Below, one piece after another: positions 1-9,504 of a stretch of 64,000 bases of DNA. The first letter of the stretch is position 1. Each line of letters starts with the position of its first letter. A model generated the notes under the pieces. The model was not told the origin of the DNA and did no database searches. It was given only the letters and a program-made list of their open reading frames with translations. Both the position numbers and the translations under genes were made by a program. Origin of the DNA: Planctomycetota bacterium (GTDB taxonomy: Bacteria > Planctomycetota > UBA8108 > UBA1146); NCBI GenBank assembly GCA_016776905.1, contig JADHSM010000008.1:1-64000 (forward strand), given 5' to 3'.

Positions 1-3000
1 GGAGACGCCACCATTGAAACATGTGGGAGCGCCGGAACTTTGGATGACACTGTTCTTATCGTCTATGACGGAGCCGCTTGCCCAGTTGCTGGCGACGCCT
101 GTCTTGCTTCAGACGATGACGGCTGTACTTCTCCAAACTTCAACTCCACAGTGACCATTCCCGTTGTTTCAGGATCTACCTACCTTGTACAGCTCGGTGG
201 CTGGAATGGTGCAACCGGTACGACGGACTTGGTCATCACTGAAACCGCTGGCGTTTCCGAAACGATCTGCGACGACGGTTTAGACGATGACGGAGACACT
301 CTGATCGACTGTGACGACCCGGACTGCGTGAACGCATTCAATTGTCAGGCTTGCCCGACATTTGGTTCAACCAGTACCGATCCTACGGATGCTTCTGGTG
401 TAGTTGCCGCATGTGCAATCACTTCTGGAGAGCATACTGATAACGAATACTGGAGGATTTACCCCACCGATGCGGCCAGTGGAACAAACTGTCCAAATGG
501 TGTCCGAATCCTGAGTGTTGAGTTTGGTATAGGAGTAGCTACTTCATCAGGTGGCGTGAGCCAACCTGCTGAGGTCAGAATCTACCGCGCTCCTGCAAGT
601 GCACTCGCGAATCCATTTGCCTCTATGGAACTTCTCCATACTGAAGTTTTGGATATTGCAGATGGCACTACGGGTGTTCAAACAGTGACCTTCGCACAGC
701 CTGTGGCCTTCTTTGCAGGTGACATCATGCTTCCTGCATTCTTCATGCCCGACGGCACCGCCTCTGGAAACATCATGAGAATGGGTGGTGGAGCACAAAC
801 TGCTGATAACGCCATCATTGGAACAGATGGAAGTGCTTGTGGTATTGCCGGACCTGTTCCGCTGAGTGCACTTGTTGGTCCCGGTGGTCCTTTCCCGGTC
901 ATCAACGTCAATCTTGACGATCAGGGACTGGGAGCCCCCCCAGCACCCGGCGACGTTTGCGGCCCTTCAGCCATTGCGGTCAATGAAGGATCATTCCCAG
1001 TCGATAACTCAGTCTCCGTGACTGATGGCCCGAATGACTGTGACTCCAACATGGCTGCCGACATGTGGTACCTCTACACAGCTACGGTGACGGGTGAAGC
1101 TGTCATCGAGACTTGTGGAACTGCTGGAACCATGGACGACTCAGTGTTGATCGTCTACGACGGTGCCGCTTGCCCACAGGCAGGAGACGCCTGCTTGGCT
1201 TCTGATGACGATGGCTGTACAGCCCCGAACTTCAGCTCCACTGTTTCACTGAACGTCACCGCTGGTGACTCCTACTACGTCCAAGTCGGTGGTTGGAATG
1301 GTGCCGTAGGTACCTCTGATCTCACCATCAGCGTGACGCCTCCTCCTCCGGTTCTCAATGAGATCCGGATTGATCAAACCGGTTCAGACAACGACGAATA
1401 CATCGAAATCGCTGGATTTGCCCAATCATTGGACGGCATGACCCTGATCACCATCGGTGATGGTGCGGGTGGTTCTGGTGTCGTCGAATCCATCGTGGAC
1501 CTCACGGGCTCCTCGATTGGTCCTGGCGGATACTTCGTGATTGCCGAATCAACCTTCACTATTGGGGTTGCTGATTTGACGGCGACTCTTGGATTCGAAA
1601 ACAGTGACAACCTGACACACCTTCTGGTGCAAGATTACGATGCTGTCGCTGCGCCACTCCAAACAGACCTCGATACTGATGACGACGGAATTCTTGACCT
1701 TGAGCCATGGAGCGGAATCATCGATTGTATTGCCATGCTCGAAAACGCCATTGATCCGGTGACCGGAAACACCAGTGGCGGAGAGTTGGTATACTGCAGC
1801 AACACCGTCGGTCCTGACGGAACCTTTGTTCCTGGACATGTTGAGCGTTGCCCTGATACCAGTGGTCCATGGGCAGTAGGAACGTTTGATATCACCGTAG
1901 GAAACGATTCTCCAGGTGCATCAAACCTTTGCCTGACACCTCCAGGAAACGACGAGTGTCTTGACGCCTTTGCAGCGTCGACAGGTTCCAATACCATCAG
2001 CAGTGCTTCTGCAACAGAGAGTCTTGACATTTGGGACCTCGATGACGGTACCGGTGGATGTCAACCGGCTACAGGTGGAGGAATGTCTGCTGACGTTTGG
2101 TACACATGGACCGCAGATGCCGATGGAACAATAGTCGTCAGTACTTGCGATAGCATCGATTTCGATTCGACCATTGGAATTTACGAGGGCGATTGCAGTG
2201 CCCTTGTGGGTATCGGTGCAGCATGTGACACCGCGGGCTGTGGAGGGTTCACAGGAACCACAGATGCCATCGCAGTCAATGGTGGACAGACCTACATCAT
2301 TCGTATCGGTGCATGGCAGAATGATGCCGGTGGAGAAGGTACGTTTGATATCAGCTTTACCGCCAGTGGCGACGAATGCGATACCGCACTGATGGCTATG
2401 GATGGCGACAATGCGATCGACACAACTCTCTTCACAACGAGTGCAGAGGCCGTGGACGATACCGTCTGTGACCCACCAAGTTTCGGAGCATTGGCCCAAG
2501 ATGGTTGGTGGAGTTACACCGCTGCCATCGACGGAACTCTTACCGTGTCCACATGCGATACGATTGACTTCGATAGCGATATCGCCATTTTCTCTGGTGA
2601 TTGTGCAACTCTGACCCAAATCGCCTGCGGTGGAGACACTGCAGGTTGTGCTGGATTCAGTACCATTGTCGAGACAGCTATTGCTGCCAACGACACTGTC
2701 CTGATCCGCATTGGTGGCTGGGAAGCCGGAGAAGCCGGTGTTGGTACCTTCAATGTCAATGTCACGCCTCTGGCTGTGGCTCCGACTGCAAGTGCAACGA
2801 TCTCCTACCTCGACCTTGTCGGTGCTCCAGTGACGGATCCATCAGCAACCAGTTTCGCAAACTTCCTCAATCTTCAGATTGCGGATGCTTCTGACAACGG
2901 TGGAGATGCTGCGGCAACCTACACGATCGAACTTCAGGGATCTGGCCAACCCGCTGAGACCTTCACTGTGGGAGATCCTAATAACTCTCCTTACACCATT

Positions 3001-3354
3001 GGTATCAGTGCACCTTTGAATCTCGGGGATGACCTTTTGGGCTTCACCGTGACTCCGGTGATTACGGTCACAAACCTTGCTGGAACTGACTCCATCACTC
3101 TTGACACCATCACGATCTACGCGGTCGGAGACGCCAACGGAAACCTTGTTTCCGGAGGATCTGGATCTGCGTTTGAGGATATCCTTTACCTTCTGGGCTA
3201 CATGTACCAGAACGGTCCGGCTTCCCCATGTGAGCGAGTGAATGATGTGAATGGTGACGGTTCTGCCGACCTAGGTGACGTGGTCTACGCGCTTTACTAC
3301 CTCTTTGCAGGTGGAGCGCCTCCGATCGCCAACAACGTGAACTGTGATCTGTAA
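1..3354 (+). CDS. Large secreted repeat protein with C-terminal dockerin-like region (5' end outside window)
   Basis: The reading frame is open from base 1, so the gene starts upstream; the TTG at 40 is not a real start because the repeat it lies in is already in progress. About 1117 residues are visible. Four copies of a pre-peptidase-C-like beta domain recur, with a W-Y/W-x-Y/W-T core, a Cys-containing strand and a final GGW or GAW strand. After the first copy there is a short acidic motif (DDGLDDDGD..DCDDPDC) that is probably calcium binding. A lamin-tail-like domain starts near residue 460 (LNEIRIDQTGSDNDEYIE). The C-terminus has two dockerin-like calcium loops (DANGNLVSGGS, DVNGDGSADLGD) and ends without the cysteine tail seen in most neighbours. 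The likely role is an extracellular or surface protein; no catalytic motif is visible. A strong terminator follows the stop codon. Confidence 0.85.
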   Translation, partial: GDATIETCGSAGTLDDTVLIVYDGAACPVAGDACLASDDDGCTSPNFNSTVTIPVVSGSTYLVQLGGWNGATGTTDLVITETAGVSETICDDGLDDDGDTLIDCDDPDCVNAFNCQACPTFGSTSTDPTDASGVVAACAITSGEHTDNEYWRIYPTDAASGTNCPNGVRILSVEFGIGVATSSGGVSQPAEVRIYRAPASALANPFASMELLHTEVLDIADGTTGVQTVTFAQPVAFFAGDIMLPAFFMPDGTASGNIMRMGGGAQTADNAIIGTDGSACGIAGPVPLSALVGPGGPFPVINVNLDDQGLGAPPAPGDVCGPSAIAVNEGSFPVDNSVSVTDGPNDCDSNMAADMWYLYTATVTGEAVIETCGTAGTMDDSVLIVYDGAACPQAGDACLASDDDGCTAPNFSSTVSLNVTAGDSYYVQVGGWNGAVGTSDLTISVTPPPPVLNEIRIDQTGSDNDEYIEIAGFAQSLDGMTLITIGDGAGGSGVVESIVDLTGSSIGPGGYFVIAESTFTIGVADLTATLGFENSDNLTHLLVQDYDAVAAPLQTDLDTDDDGILDLEPWSGIIDCIAMLENAIDPVTGNTSGGELVYCSNTVGPDGTFVPGHVERCPDTSGPWAVGTFDITVGNDSPGASNLCLTPPGNDECLDAFAASTGSNTISSASATESLDIWDLDDGTGGCQPATGGGMSADVWYTWTADADGTIVVSTCDSIDFDSTIGIYEGDCSALVGIGAACDTAGCGGFTGTTDAIAVNGGQTYIIRIGAWQNDAGGEGTFDISFTASGDECDTALMAMDGDNAIDTTLFTTSAEAVDDTVCDPPSFGALAQDGWWSYTAAIDGTLTVSTCDTIDFDSDIAIFSGDCATLTQIACGGDTAGCAGFSTIVETAIAANDTVLIRIGGWEAGEAGVGTFNVNVTPLAVAPTASATISYLDLVGAPVTDPSATSFANFLNLQIADASDNGGDAAATYTIELQGSGQPAETFTVGDPNNSPYTIGISAPLNLGDDLLGFTVTPVITVTNLAGTDSITLDTITIYAVGDANGNLVSGGSGSAFEDILYLLGYMYQNGPASPCERVNDVNGDGSADLGDVVYALYYLFAGGAPPIANNVNCDL

Positions 3355-3386
3355 ACCTCACGGTTAAACAGATACAGGTTGGCTGA

Positions 3387-3424
3387 GTGCCCCGGAGAGG
3401 ATTCCTCTCCGGGGCACTTTTTTT
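3387..3424 (+). terminator. Rho-independent terminator of the first gene
   Basis: A 14-bp GC-rich perfect stem (GTGCCCCGGAGAGG with its complement) around the loop ATTC is followed by seven T. It lies 33 bases after the stop codon of the plus-strand gene. Confidence 0.9.
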
Positions 3425-3505
3425 GTCTCTTTCCCCAAGTCACCGAGGATCAGAACTGAGAACATTGATCACGAGCTGAAACGTGACCGAAGAGAAAGAG
3501 AACTG

Positions 3506-5416
3506 TTAGCGAGGTTCGAGAAGTAGCCAACCTCTCTCGACATCGATATCGAGACGGAATCTCCCCAGAAAATCAAGCCCCAACAAGCCGACTCCCGGCT
3601 GTCCAGGCAAGTCCAGAATTGTGGCCTGAATCCCGGAAACAGTGGCACCCTCTAGGTTCACCTGAGGAAGATTCACAACTGGAGCAAGAAATTCATCACT
3701 GGCGGTTCTGATCCTTCTTCGAGGTGTTCTGGAATCGATGACAAAGCCGAGTTGCTCAGCAACGCTCATGGGAATGGACGTCGCAGAAGCTCCGGTATCT
3801 ACCAGAAACTGAACTGGAAGCCCACCGATATTGGCAACCGCTTCTATCACAGGAGACCCTGGGGTAAACCTCACTAGGATTCGCCCCTCAATCGATCGCT
3901 CAATCCGAAGACGCTCCAGAAGACTCTCACGAACAGCCCTCAAGTCGGTTCGACTGACCGGAATAGAGAGAGCCGCTTCACATTCGGAGAGTTGACCGAG
4001 CTCTAATAGCCGCTCAGCATCCAGTAATCTAATACTTTCGTTTTCCGGAAATTGAGGACGAGCTTCGCGAATCCAGCGATCAACTCCCGTGAGGTCTCCC
4101 TGCTTTCTCAAAAGTTCGATCACCGAAATCCAAAGTTGTGGGATGAGCTTTTCACAGCGGCTCCAATCATCTCCGGACCACCTGTCGAGTAACCAACCCC
4201 CTGTTTGGATGGCGACTCTCATTGACTCGACTTCCTGGCTCTCCAAAGCCAGCGTCAACCAGAGTGCAGTAGAGACACCATCTTCCAACCACATCATAGA
4301 ATCTGAAGTCAGACTCCAAAAGTAACCTGAGGGGTTGACCCCCAATCCACGCGACAGTCTCTCCCTCACTTTTTGTATTAAGGGATTTCGCAAATACGGA
4401 TCAGGAATGTCTGAATCTTTTAATCTTGGAGTCCTTAAACGTGCAGACTCCAGAACGGATAAGGCTTCAAGGTCATCAAGCTGATCATCAAAAATAGATC
4501 GATAACCCTCTACGACTCCCCCAATAAATTCAGCCCTTTGAAAATCTCCGAGAGAAGCCTGACTGATCAGTTCTTCTCCCGAGGCTCCATTCCAGAACCA
4601 TGCGCCTTGGATACTTTGGCTGTTTCTTTGAGAATCGGGCTCCTCTTGCGGAATGAGCCAACCCACAAGAGCCCCCTCTTGAACCAATGCTCCTCCGCCT
4701 GACACCACTTCTCCTGCAGAGAATAAGAAAGAACCCACGGCTTGTAGAGACGTCTCTATAAACCAATCTTCCGCTGGAGAACCCGGTCTCAGAACTGTAA
4801 GGGGAAGCTGAGGGTCATAGGCCATCAATTGAAGAGAAGATCCTTCGGGTGGAGGCGTCATTTGCCATAATCCAACAGGATCACCGATTCTGAAAATTCC
4901 ACCCGCTATTGAGGACTCTCCCGCCCTACCTTTACGAAAAGTAACGGTGTCAGAACCCAGAAGGGACTTTCGGGGAATCAATACCCAGCCCTGATCAGTC
5001 ACCGCTACTGCGGAAACATCCAGACGAATCTCTGCGGGATCTATCGACTCCAACCAACCCCAAACCAACCGAAGATCTTGAGGCGAAGAGAGTTCAAGTG
5101 CCCTATCAACGAGGGCTACGTCAGAAGGATCCGGATCTATTTCAGGATTTCTGAACAATCTTTTATTCTCGGAGCCGGGTCGCTTCGATTCTGGCGTGAT
5201 TCTGTCTTCAGGACCGGGCCCTTGAGGTTCGAACTTAAACTCAGAGAAGATCCAGAGAGCGATACCTGAAGGAAGCAACCATGGAAGCCACTTCTTGCTC
5301 CTCGAGCTCTGATTTCCAGGTCCGCCGCCTACATCTGCCAATGTAGAGCCACATTGATAGCAATGAAGGGCCTCTACATCGTTAAAACTGTCGCAACTAC
5401 GGCACTGGGGTCTCAT
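3506..5416 (-). CDS. Zinc-ribbon, membrane-anchored protein with C-terminal retropepsin-like aspartic protease domain
   Basis: The start is taken as the ATG at 5416, because GGAGGAGGAG lies nine bases upstream; a GTG at 5437 would add seven residues. The 636-residue protein opens with a CxxC...CxxC ribbon (C5, C8, C19, C22) and then one hydrophobic segment near residues 43-60. A long middle region follows that I do not recognise; parts look like a degenerate trypsin-like fold. The last 120 residues are a clan-AA aspartic protease domain with the active-site DTGAS at about 540-544 and a GLLGLDFL motif near the end, as in TIGR02281-type proteins. Such proteases act as dimers with one Asp per subunit. 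The ribbon is probably cytosolic and the protease periplasmic. Substrate unknown. It is divergent from the leucine operon. Confidence 0.8.
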   Translation of the reverse strand: MRPQCRSCDSFNDVEALHCYQCGSTLADVGGGPGNQSSRSKKWLPWLLPSGIALWIFSEFKFEPQGPGPEDRITPESKRPGSENKRLFRNPEIDPDPSDVALVDRALELSSPQDLRLVWGWLESIDPAEIRLDVSAVAVTDQGWVLIPRKSLLGSDTVTFRKGRAGESSIAGGIFRIGDPVGLWQMTPPPEGSSLQLMAYDPQLPLTVLRPGSPAEDWFIETSLQAVGSFLFSAGEVVSGGGALVQEGALVGWLIPQEEPDSQRNSQSIQGAWFWNGASGEELISQASLGDFQRAEFIGGVVEGYRSIFDDQLDDLEALSVLESARLRTPRLKDSDIPDPYLRNPLIQKVRERLSRGLGVNPSGYFWSLTSDSMMWLEDGVSTALWLTLALESQEVESMRVAIQTGGWLLDRWSGDDWSRCEKLIPQLWISVIELLRKQGDLTGVDRWIREARPQFPENESIRLLDAERLLELGQLSECEAALSIPVSRTDLRAVRESLLERLRIERSIEGRILVRFTPGSPVIEAVANIGGLPVQFLVDTGASATSIPMSVAEQLGFVIDSRTPRRRIRTASDEFLAPVVNLPQVNLEGATVSGIQATILDLPGQPGVGLLGLDFLGRFRLDIDVERGWLLLEPR

Positions 5417-5546
5417 CTCAGGGTTCTCCTCCTCCACGAAAGGGTAACAGACGAAGCCTCAACTGGCACGATCTCCCCGGATGATGCTCGTAACCCTTGC
5501 TCCCCCGTGATCTCCTGCCTATTCTTCGTTCATGGAGGAAACTGCC

Positions 5547-7154
5547 GTGAGTATTCAAATTGGTCAACCCAGTCCAACGGACGAAACCTCGCGCCAAAGG
5601 CGTGAGGCCATGAATCTGTTGCTCATTAAGATGCGTGAAGATTTGGCCAACATCCGATCCGGAGGAACTCCGGGGGCAGTGAAACGCCATACAGATCGGG
5701 GGAAACTATATGTTCGCGATCGAATAGAACGATTGTTAGACCCGGGCTCCCCCTTTATGGAAATCGGTGCCTTCTGTGCACATGACGTCTATGACTCTGA
5801 ACTTCCTGCTGCAGGGATTGTGACAGGCGTCGGCAAAATTGAGGACCGACTCAGTGTCATCGTCGCCAATGATGCCACCGTCAAGGGTGGAAGTTATCAT
5901 CCACTTACCGTTAAAAAGCATCTCCGAGCACAAGAGGTTGCAGAAGAAAATCACTTACCGTGCATTTACCTCGTCGATTCAGGAGGAGCATACCTTCCCC
6001 TGCAAGACGAAGTATTCCCCGATAAAGATCACTTTGGCAGAATCTTTTTTAATCAAGCACGCATGTCAGCGAAGGGGATTCCACAAATCTCAGTCGTGAT
6101 GGGATCATGCACCGCTGGTGGAGCCTACGTCCCCGCCATGAGTGATCAATCTGTCATCGTTCAGAATCAGGGCACCATCTTTTTAGGGGGCCCTCCCCTT
6201 GTCAAAGCCGCCACGGGTGAAGAAGTTTCGGCAGAAGATCTCGGGGGAGGAGACGTTCACTGTAGAACGAGTGGAGTCACCGATCACCTCGCCGTAGATG
6301 ACGATGATGCACTCCAACAGGCGAGAGCCATATTCAGAACCTTACCTTCCCAAGATCGACCCGGTTTTGATCTGGAAGATGTCATTCCACCGGCATTTGA
6401 TCCGGAAGAACTGAATGATTTGATTCCCGCTGATCCCAGGCAACCCTTTGAAATTCGAGAGATCATCGCCCGCATCGTGGATGGGAGTGAATTTGATGAG
6501 TTCAAAGCGCTCTACGGAACGACCCTTGTGTGTGGCTTCGCCCGTATTCATGGTCACCGTGTGGGAATCGTCGCCAATAATGGAGTCTTATTTTCTGAAT
6601 CATCTCTCAAAGGAGCACATTTCGTTGATCTATGTTCCATGAGGGGATTCCCCATTATTTTCCTTCAAAACATTACGGGATTCATGGTCGGAAAAGATTA
6701 TGAGCAAGGAGGGATTGCCAAGGACGGCGCTAAGTTTGTGCATGCCGTTGCCAATTCCCCTTCACCGAGATTCACCGTCATCATTGGAGGATCCCATGGT
6801 GCCGGAAACTACGGAATGTGTGGACGAGCATTTCAACCCCGACAGATGTGGATGTGGCCCAACTCACGTATTTCCGTGATGGGAGGTGATCAAGCGGCCC
6901 AAGTCCTTCTTCAAATCAAAAAAGATCAACTCTCTGCAACAGGCAAAACCATCAGCCCAGAAGAAGAAGAGGCGATCACGCTTCCTATTCTCGAGAAATA
7001 CTCTCATGAGGGAAGCCCATGGTATTCTTCTGCTCGTCTTTGGGATGACGGCATCATCGAACCCGCAATGACCCGTGACATTCTTGGACTTGGAATAGAA
7101 GCGGCTTCATGCGCCCCCCTTGAGGAGAGAAAAGTCGGCATCTACCGAATGTAG
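5547..7154 (+). CDS. mccB: Methylcrotonyl-CoA carboxylase, carboxyltransferase (beta) subunit
   Basis: This subunit transfers CO2 from carboxybiotin to 3-methylcrotonyl-CoA in leucine degradation. The 535-residue length is normal for the family. Diagnostic stretches are [17 protein letters not shown], the [15 protein letters not shown] oxyanion segment, [17 protein letters not shown] and the C-terminal-half [16 protein letters not shown]. Together these separate MCC beta from propionyl-CoA or acetyl-CoA carboxylases. The start is assigned to the GTG at 5547, because GGAGGA lies seven bases upstream; the in-frame ATG at 5532 contains that Shine-Dalgarno site and has none of its own. It is the first gene of a five-gene operon with very tight spacing (nine bases to the next gene). 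Confidence 0.95.
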   Translation: MSIQIGQPSPTDETSRQRREAMNLLLIKMREDLANIRSGGTPGAVKRHTDRGKLYVRDRIERLLDPGSPFMEIGAFCAHDVYDSELPAAGIVTGVGKIEDRLSVIVANDATVKGGSYHPLTVKKHLRAQEVAEENHLPCIYLVDSGGAYLPLQDEVFPDKDHFGRIFFNQARMSAKGIPQISVVMGSCTAGGAYVPAMSDQSVIVQNQGTIFLGGPPLVKAATGEEVSAEDLGGGDVHCRTSGVTDHLAVDDDDALQQARAIFRTLPSQDRPGFDLEDVIPPAFDPEELNDLIPADPRQPFEIREIIARIVDGSEFDEFKALYGTTLVCGFARIHGHRVGIVANNGVLFSESSLKGAHFVDLCSMRGFPIIFLQNITGFMVGKDYEQGGIAKDGAKFVHAVANSPSPRFTVIIGGSHGAGNYGMCGRAFQPRQMWMWPNSRISVMGGDQAAQVLLQIKKDQLSATGKTISPEEEEAITLPILEKYSHEGSPWYSSARLWDDGIIEPAMTRDILGLGIEAASCAPLEERKVGIYRM

Positions 7155-7163
7155 GAGGTTCTT

Positions 7164-7982
7164 TTGTCCGAGACTCAAAAAACCATCGAAGTTCGCCGAT
7201 CAGCAGATCGAGTCGATGTTGTTCTGAACCGCCCTCAAGTGAGGAATGCATTCGATGCTGTCTTGATTTCAGAATTGACCAAAACCTTTGCTTCACTCTC
7301 TGCAGACCCCGATGTCAGAGTTGTTGTCCTGTCGGGTGAAGGCAAGGTTTTCTCTGCAGGAGCAGACGTAAATTGGATGAAAGACTCCATCGACCTCACT
7401 CCTGAACAGAACAAAGAAGATGCTTTCCGAATGTCGGAGATGTTTAGAACCATCTCTAAAGCGCCATTTCCTGTGATCGTTCGTGCTCACGGGGCAGCCA
7501 TCGGGGGAGGTACAGGTCTTGTCTGTGCAGGAGATATCACCGTCGCAGCACAGTCATGTGTTTTCTCTTTCAGTGAGGTTCGACTTGGGATTATTCCAGC
7601 TGTGATCTCTCCTTATGCGATCCATAAAATAGGTGCAGGTGAAGCCCGTCGGTGGTTTCTAACCGGGGAGCGTTTTGATGCGCAAACCGCACATCGTATC
7701 GGGATGATTCACGAGGTTTGCGATGACGACAAGCTCGATGAAACTATTGCCCACATCATTGAGGCCATTCTTGCCGGCGGCCCCGAAGCGGTCAGTGCAG
7801 CCAAGTCATTGATTCGAGAGGTAGACGCTCTCGATTCAATAGAACAGCTTCAGAGCTTGACCTCGCTGCGCATTTCGGAAAGACGTGCTACTGCTGAGGC
7901 ACAAGGAGGCCTCAGGGCTTTTCTCGAGAAAACCACCCCCCCATGGATGACGACCGGATCCGACAATGCCGAAGAACGCTGA
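7164..7982 (+). CDS. liuC: Enoyl-CoA hydratase family protein, probable methylglutaconyl-CoA hydratase
   Basis: A 272-residue crotonase-fold protein. It has the first oxyanion-hole region (FSAGADVNWMK), the second (AHGAAIGGGTGLV) and the SFSEVRLGIIPAVISPY segment holding the catalytic Glu. The last segment is typical of methylglutaconyl-CoA hydratases, which hydrate 3-methylglutaconyl-CoA to HMG-CoA, the step between MCC and HMG-CoA lyase. The position between mccB and the biotin carboxylase gene supports that reaction. It starts with TTG at 7164 behind a perfect AGGAGG that overlaps the mccB stop codon. It overlaps the next gene by 17 bases, so translation is probably coupled. A generic enoyl-CoA hydratase cannot be excluded from sequence alone. 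Confidence 0.88.
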   Translation: MSETQKTIEVRRSADRVDVVLNRPQVRNAFDAVLISELTKTFASLSADPDVRVVVLSGEGKVFSAGADVNWMKDSIDLTPEQNKEDAFRMSEMFRTISKAPFPVIVRAHGAAIGGGTGLVCAGDITVAAQSCVFSFSEVRLGIIPAVISPYAIHKIGAGEARRWFLTGERFDAQTAHRIGMIHEVCDDDKLDETIAHIIEAILAGGPEAVSAAKSLIREVDALDSIEQLQSLTSLRISERRATAEAQGGLRAFLEKTTPPWMTTGSDNAEER

Positions 7983-9504
7983 TCAAGATCCTGCGACTCA
8001 CAGAGTTCTGATTGCCAACCGCGGCGAAGCGGCAAGAAGACTGATTCGTACTTTCAGAAAACTGGAAGTAGAAACAATCGCTGTCTACTCCGACGCGGAC
8101 AAAGGGGCGCTTTTTGTCGAGGAGGCAGACTTCTCCATCAATATCGGGGCTGCACCCTCGAATGAATCCTATCTCAGACTCGATAAACTCATCGAAGCTG
8201 GAAAGGAACGATCAGCAACAGCACTGCATCCAGGATGGGGATTCTTATCAGAAAACCCTGATCTAGCCACTGCTGTAGAATCGGAGAAGTGGATCTTCAT
8301 TGGCCCTACTTCTGAACAAGCCAGAGATCTGGGAGATAAGGTCACCGCTCGAAAGTTGGCGGAAGCCGCTGGAGTTCCATGTACTCCAGCATGGTCTCCC
8401 GAGAAACAGGAACACGGGGATGCAGAGCCTTCCCTAGAGGACTGGACACGCCAGTCTGAGATCATCGGCTACCCTCTTCTGGTCAAAGCCGTTTCTGGTG
8501 GTGGCGGAAAAGGGATGAGAATCGTTCGGGATTCTAGTGCGTTGAAGGATGCCATTCATTCGGCTCGCAGAGAAGCTCTTTCCTCCTTCAACGACGATAG
8601 ACTCTTTCTCGAAAAATTAATCGAACCCGCACGTCATATTGAAGTGCAAGTTGTCGGGGATGGATTCGGTGACGTTGCGATTCTAGGTGATCGAGAGTGC
8701 TCGCTTCAACGCCGCCATCAAAAACTGGTGGAAGAAGCACCTGCTCCACATATTGAAAAAGATATTCGACAACTGATGCATAGTGCCGCCAAAAATCTGG
8801 CGATCTCCGTGAATTACCGAGGAGCAGGAACTGTAGAATTTCTCTTGGACTCTTCAGGAGAAAATTATTACTTCCTTGAAATGAATACCCGGCTTCAAGT
8901 CGAGCATCCTGTCACCGAAGAAGCCTACGGAGTCGACCTCGTCGAACTTCAATGGCTGGTTGCCATCGGTAAGAAACTCCCTTCCAACCTGGATGGGAAA
9001 TCTCCTTGTGCGCACTCCATTGAGATTCGGGTCAATGCAGAAAACCCGAGTGAGAATTTCATTCCTAGCACCGGCCGTCTTCTCGATTGTTGCTGGCCCT
9101 CTTTTGAGGGAATACGTGTGGATTCCGGAATTCGCTCAGGAGATACAGTGACGCCTTATTACGATGCCATGCTGGCAAAAATCATCGCGACAGGTGACTC
9201 CAGAGAGCAGGCAAAGGACAGATTGATTCAAGCGATCGACTGTACGTCCATTTCTCCACTCCAAACCTCCATCTCGCTCGGGAGAGACCTTTTGAAATCG
9301 GAGGAATTTTCATCCGGGAAGTTTTACACCCGAATGATAGAGACCGATTGGGGTGAATGGTGTTCACCTGTGATCCCTGAGAGCTGGGAGACCCCCCTCA
9401 GAGCCATGGCCAAGAAACTTCTGACCACAGAGACTAAATCGCGAAAAAGCCGCCAGAGACGACGTGGGACCTGCTGGGACAATCTCGAGGGGGTGCTGCC
9501 TTGA
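7966..9504 (+). CDS. Methylcrotonyl-CoA carboxylase, biotin carboxylase part of the alpha subunit (split)
   Basis: An ATP-grasp biotin carboxylase of 512 residues. It shows VLIANRGEAARR at the N-terminus, HPGWGFLSEN, the ATP loop GGGGKGM, RDCS-type RECSLQRRHQK and the EMNTRLQVEHPVTE motif. It carboxylates the biotin carried by the product of the next gene. In most MCC enzymes the alpha subunit is one chain of about 660 residues comprising carboxylase, BT domain and biotinyl domain. Here the frame ends just after the carboxylase domain, and a TTGA overlap opens the next gene. The two lengths add to 671, matching a whole alpha subunit cut in two. The start ATG lies inside liuC. Confidence 0.93.
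   Translation: MPKNADQDPATHRVLIANRGEAARRLIRTFRKLEVETIAVYSDADKGALFVEEADFSINIGAAPSNESYLRLDKLIEAGKERSATALHPGWGFLSENPDLATAVESEKWIFIGPTSEQARDLGDKVTARKLAEAAGVPCTPAWSPEKQEHGDAEPSLEDWTRQSEIIGYPLLVKAVSGGGGKGMRIVRDSSALKDAIHSARREALSSFNDDRLFLEKLIEPARHIEVQVVGDGFGDVAILGDRECSLQRRHQKLVEEAPAPHIEKDIRQLMHSAAKNLAISVNYRGAGTVEFLLDSSGENYYFLEMNTRLQVEHPVTEEAYGVDLVELQWLVAIGKKLPSNLDGKSPCAHSIEIRVNAENPSENFIPSTGRLLDCCWPSFEGIRVDSGIRSGDTVTPYYDAMLAKIIATGDSREQAKDRLIQAIDCTSISPLQTSISLGRDLLKSEEFSSGKFYTRMIETDWGEWCSPVIPESWETPLRAMAKKLLTTETKSRKSRQRRRGTCWDNLEGVLP

Noticed and set aside
1921-2619. Long minus-strand open frame of 232 codons
   Set aside because: It is antisense to the clearly coding repeat protein at 1-3354. Its composition follows the codon pattern of that gene, and it has no start signal.
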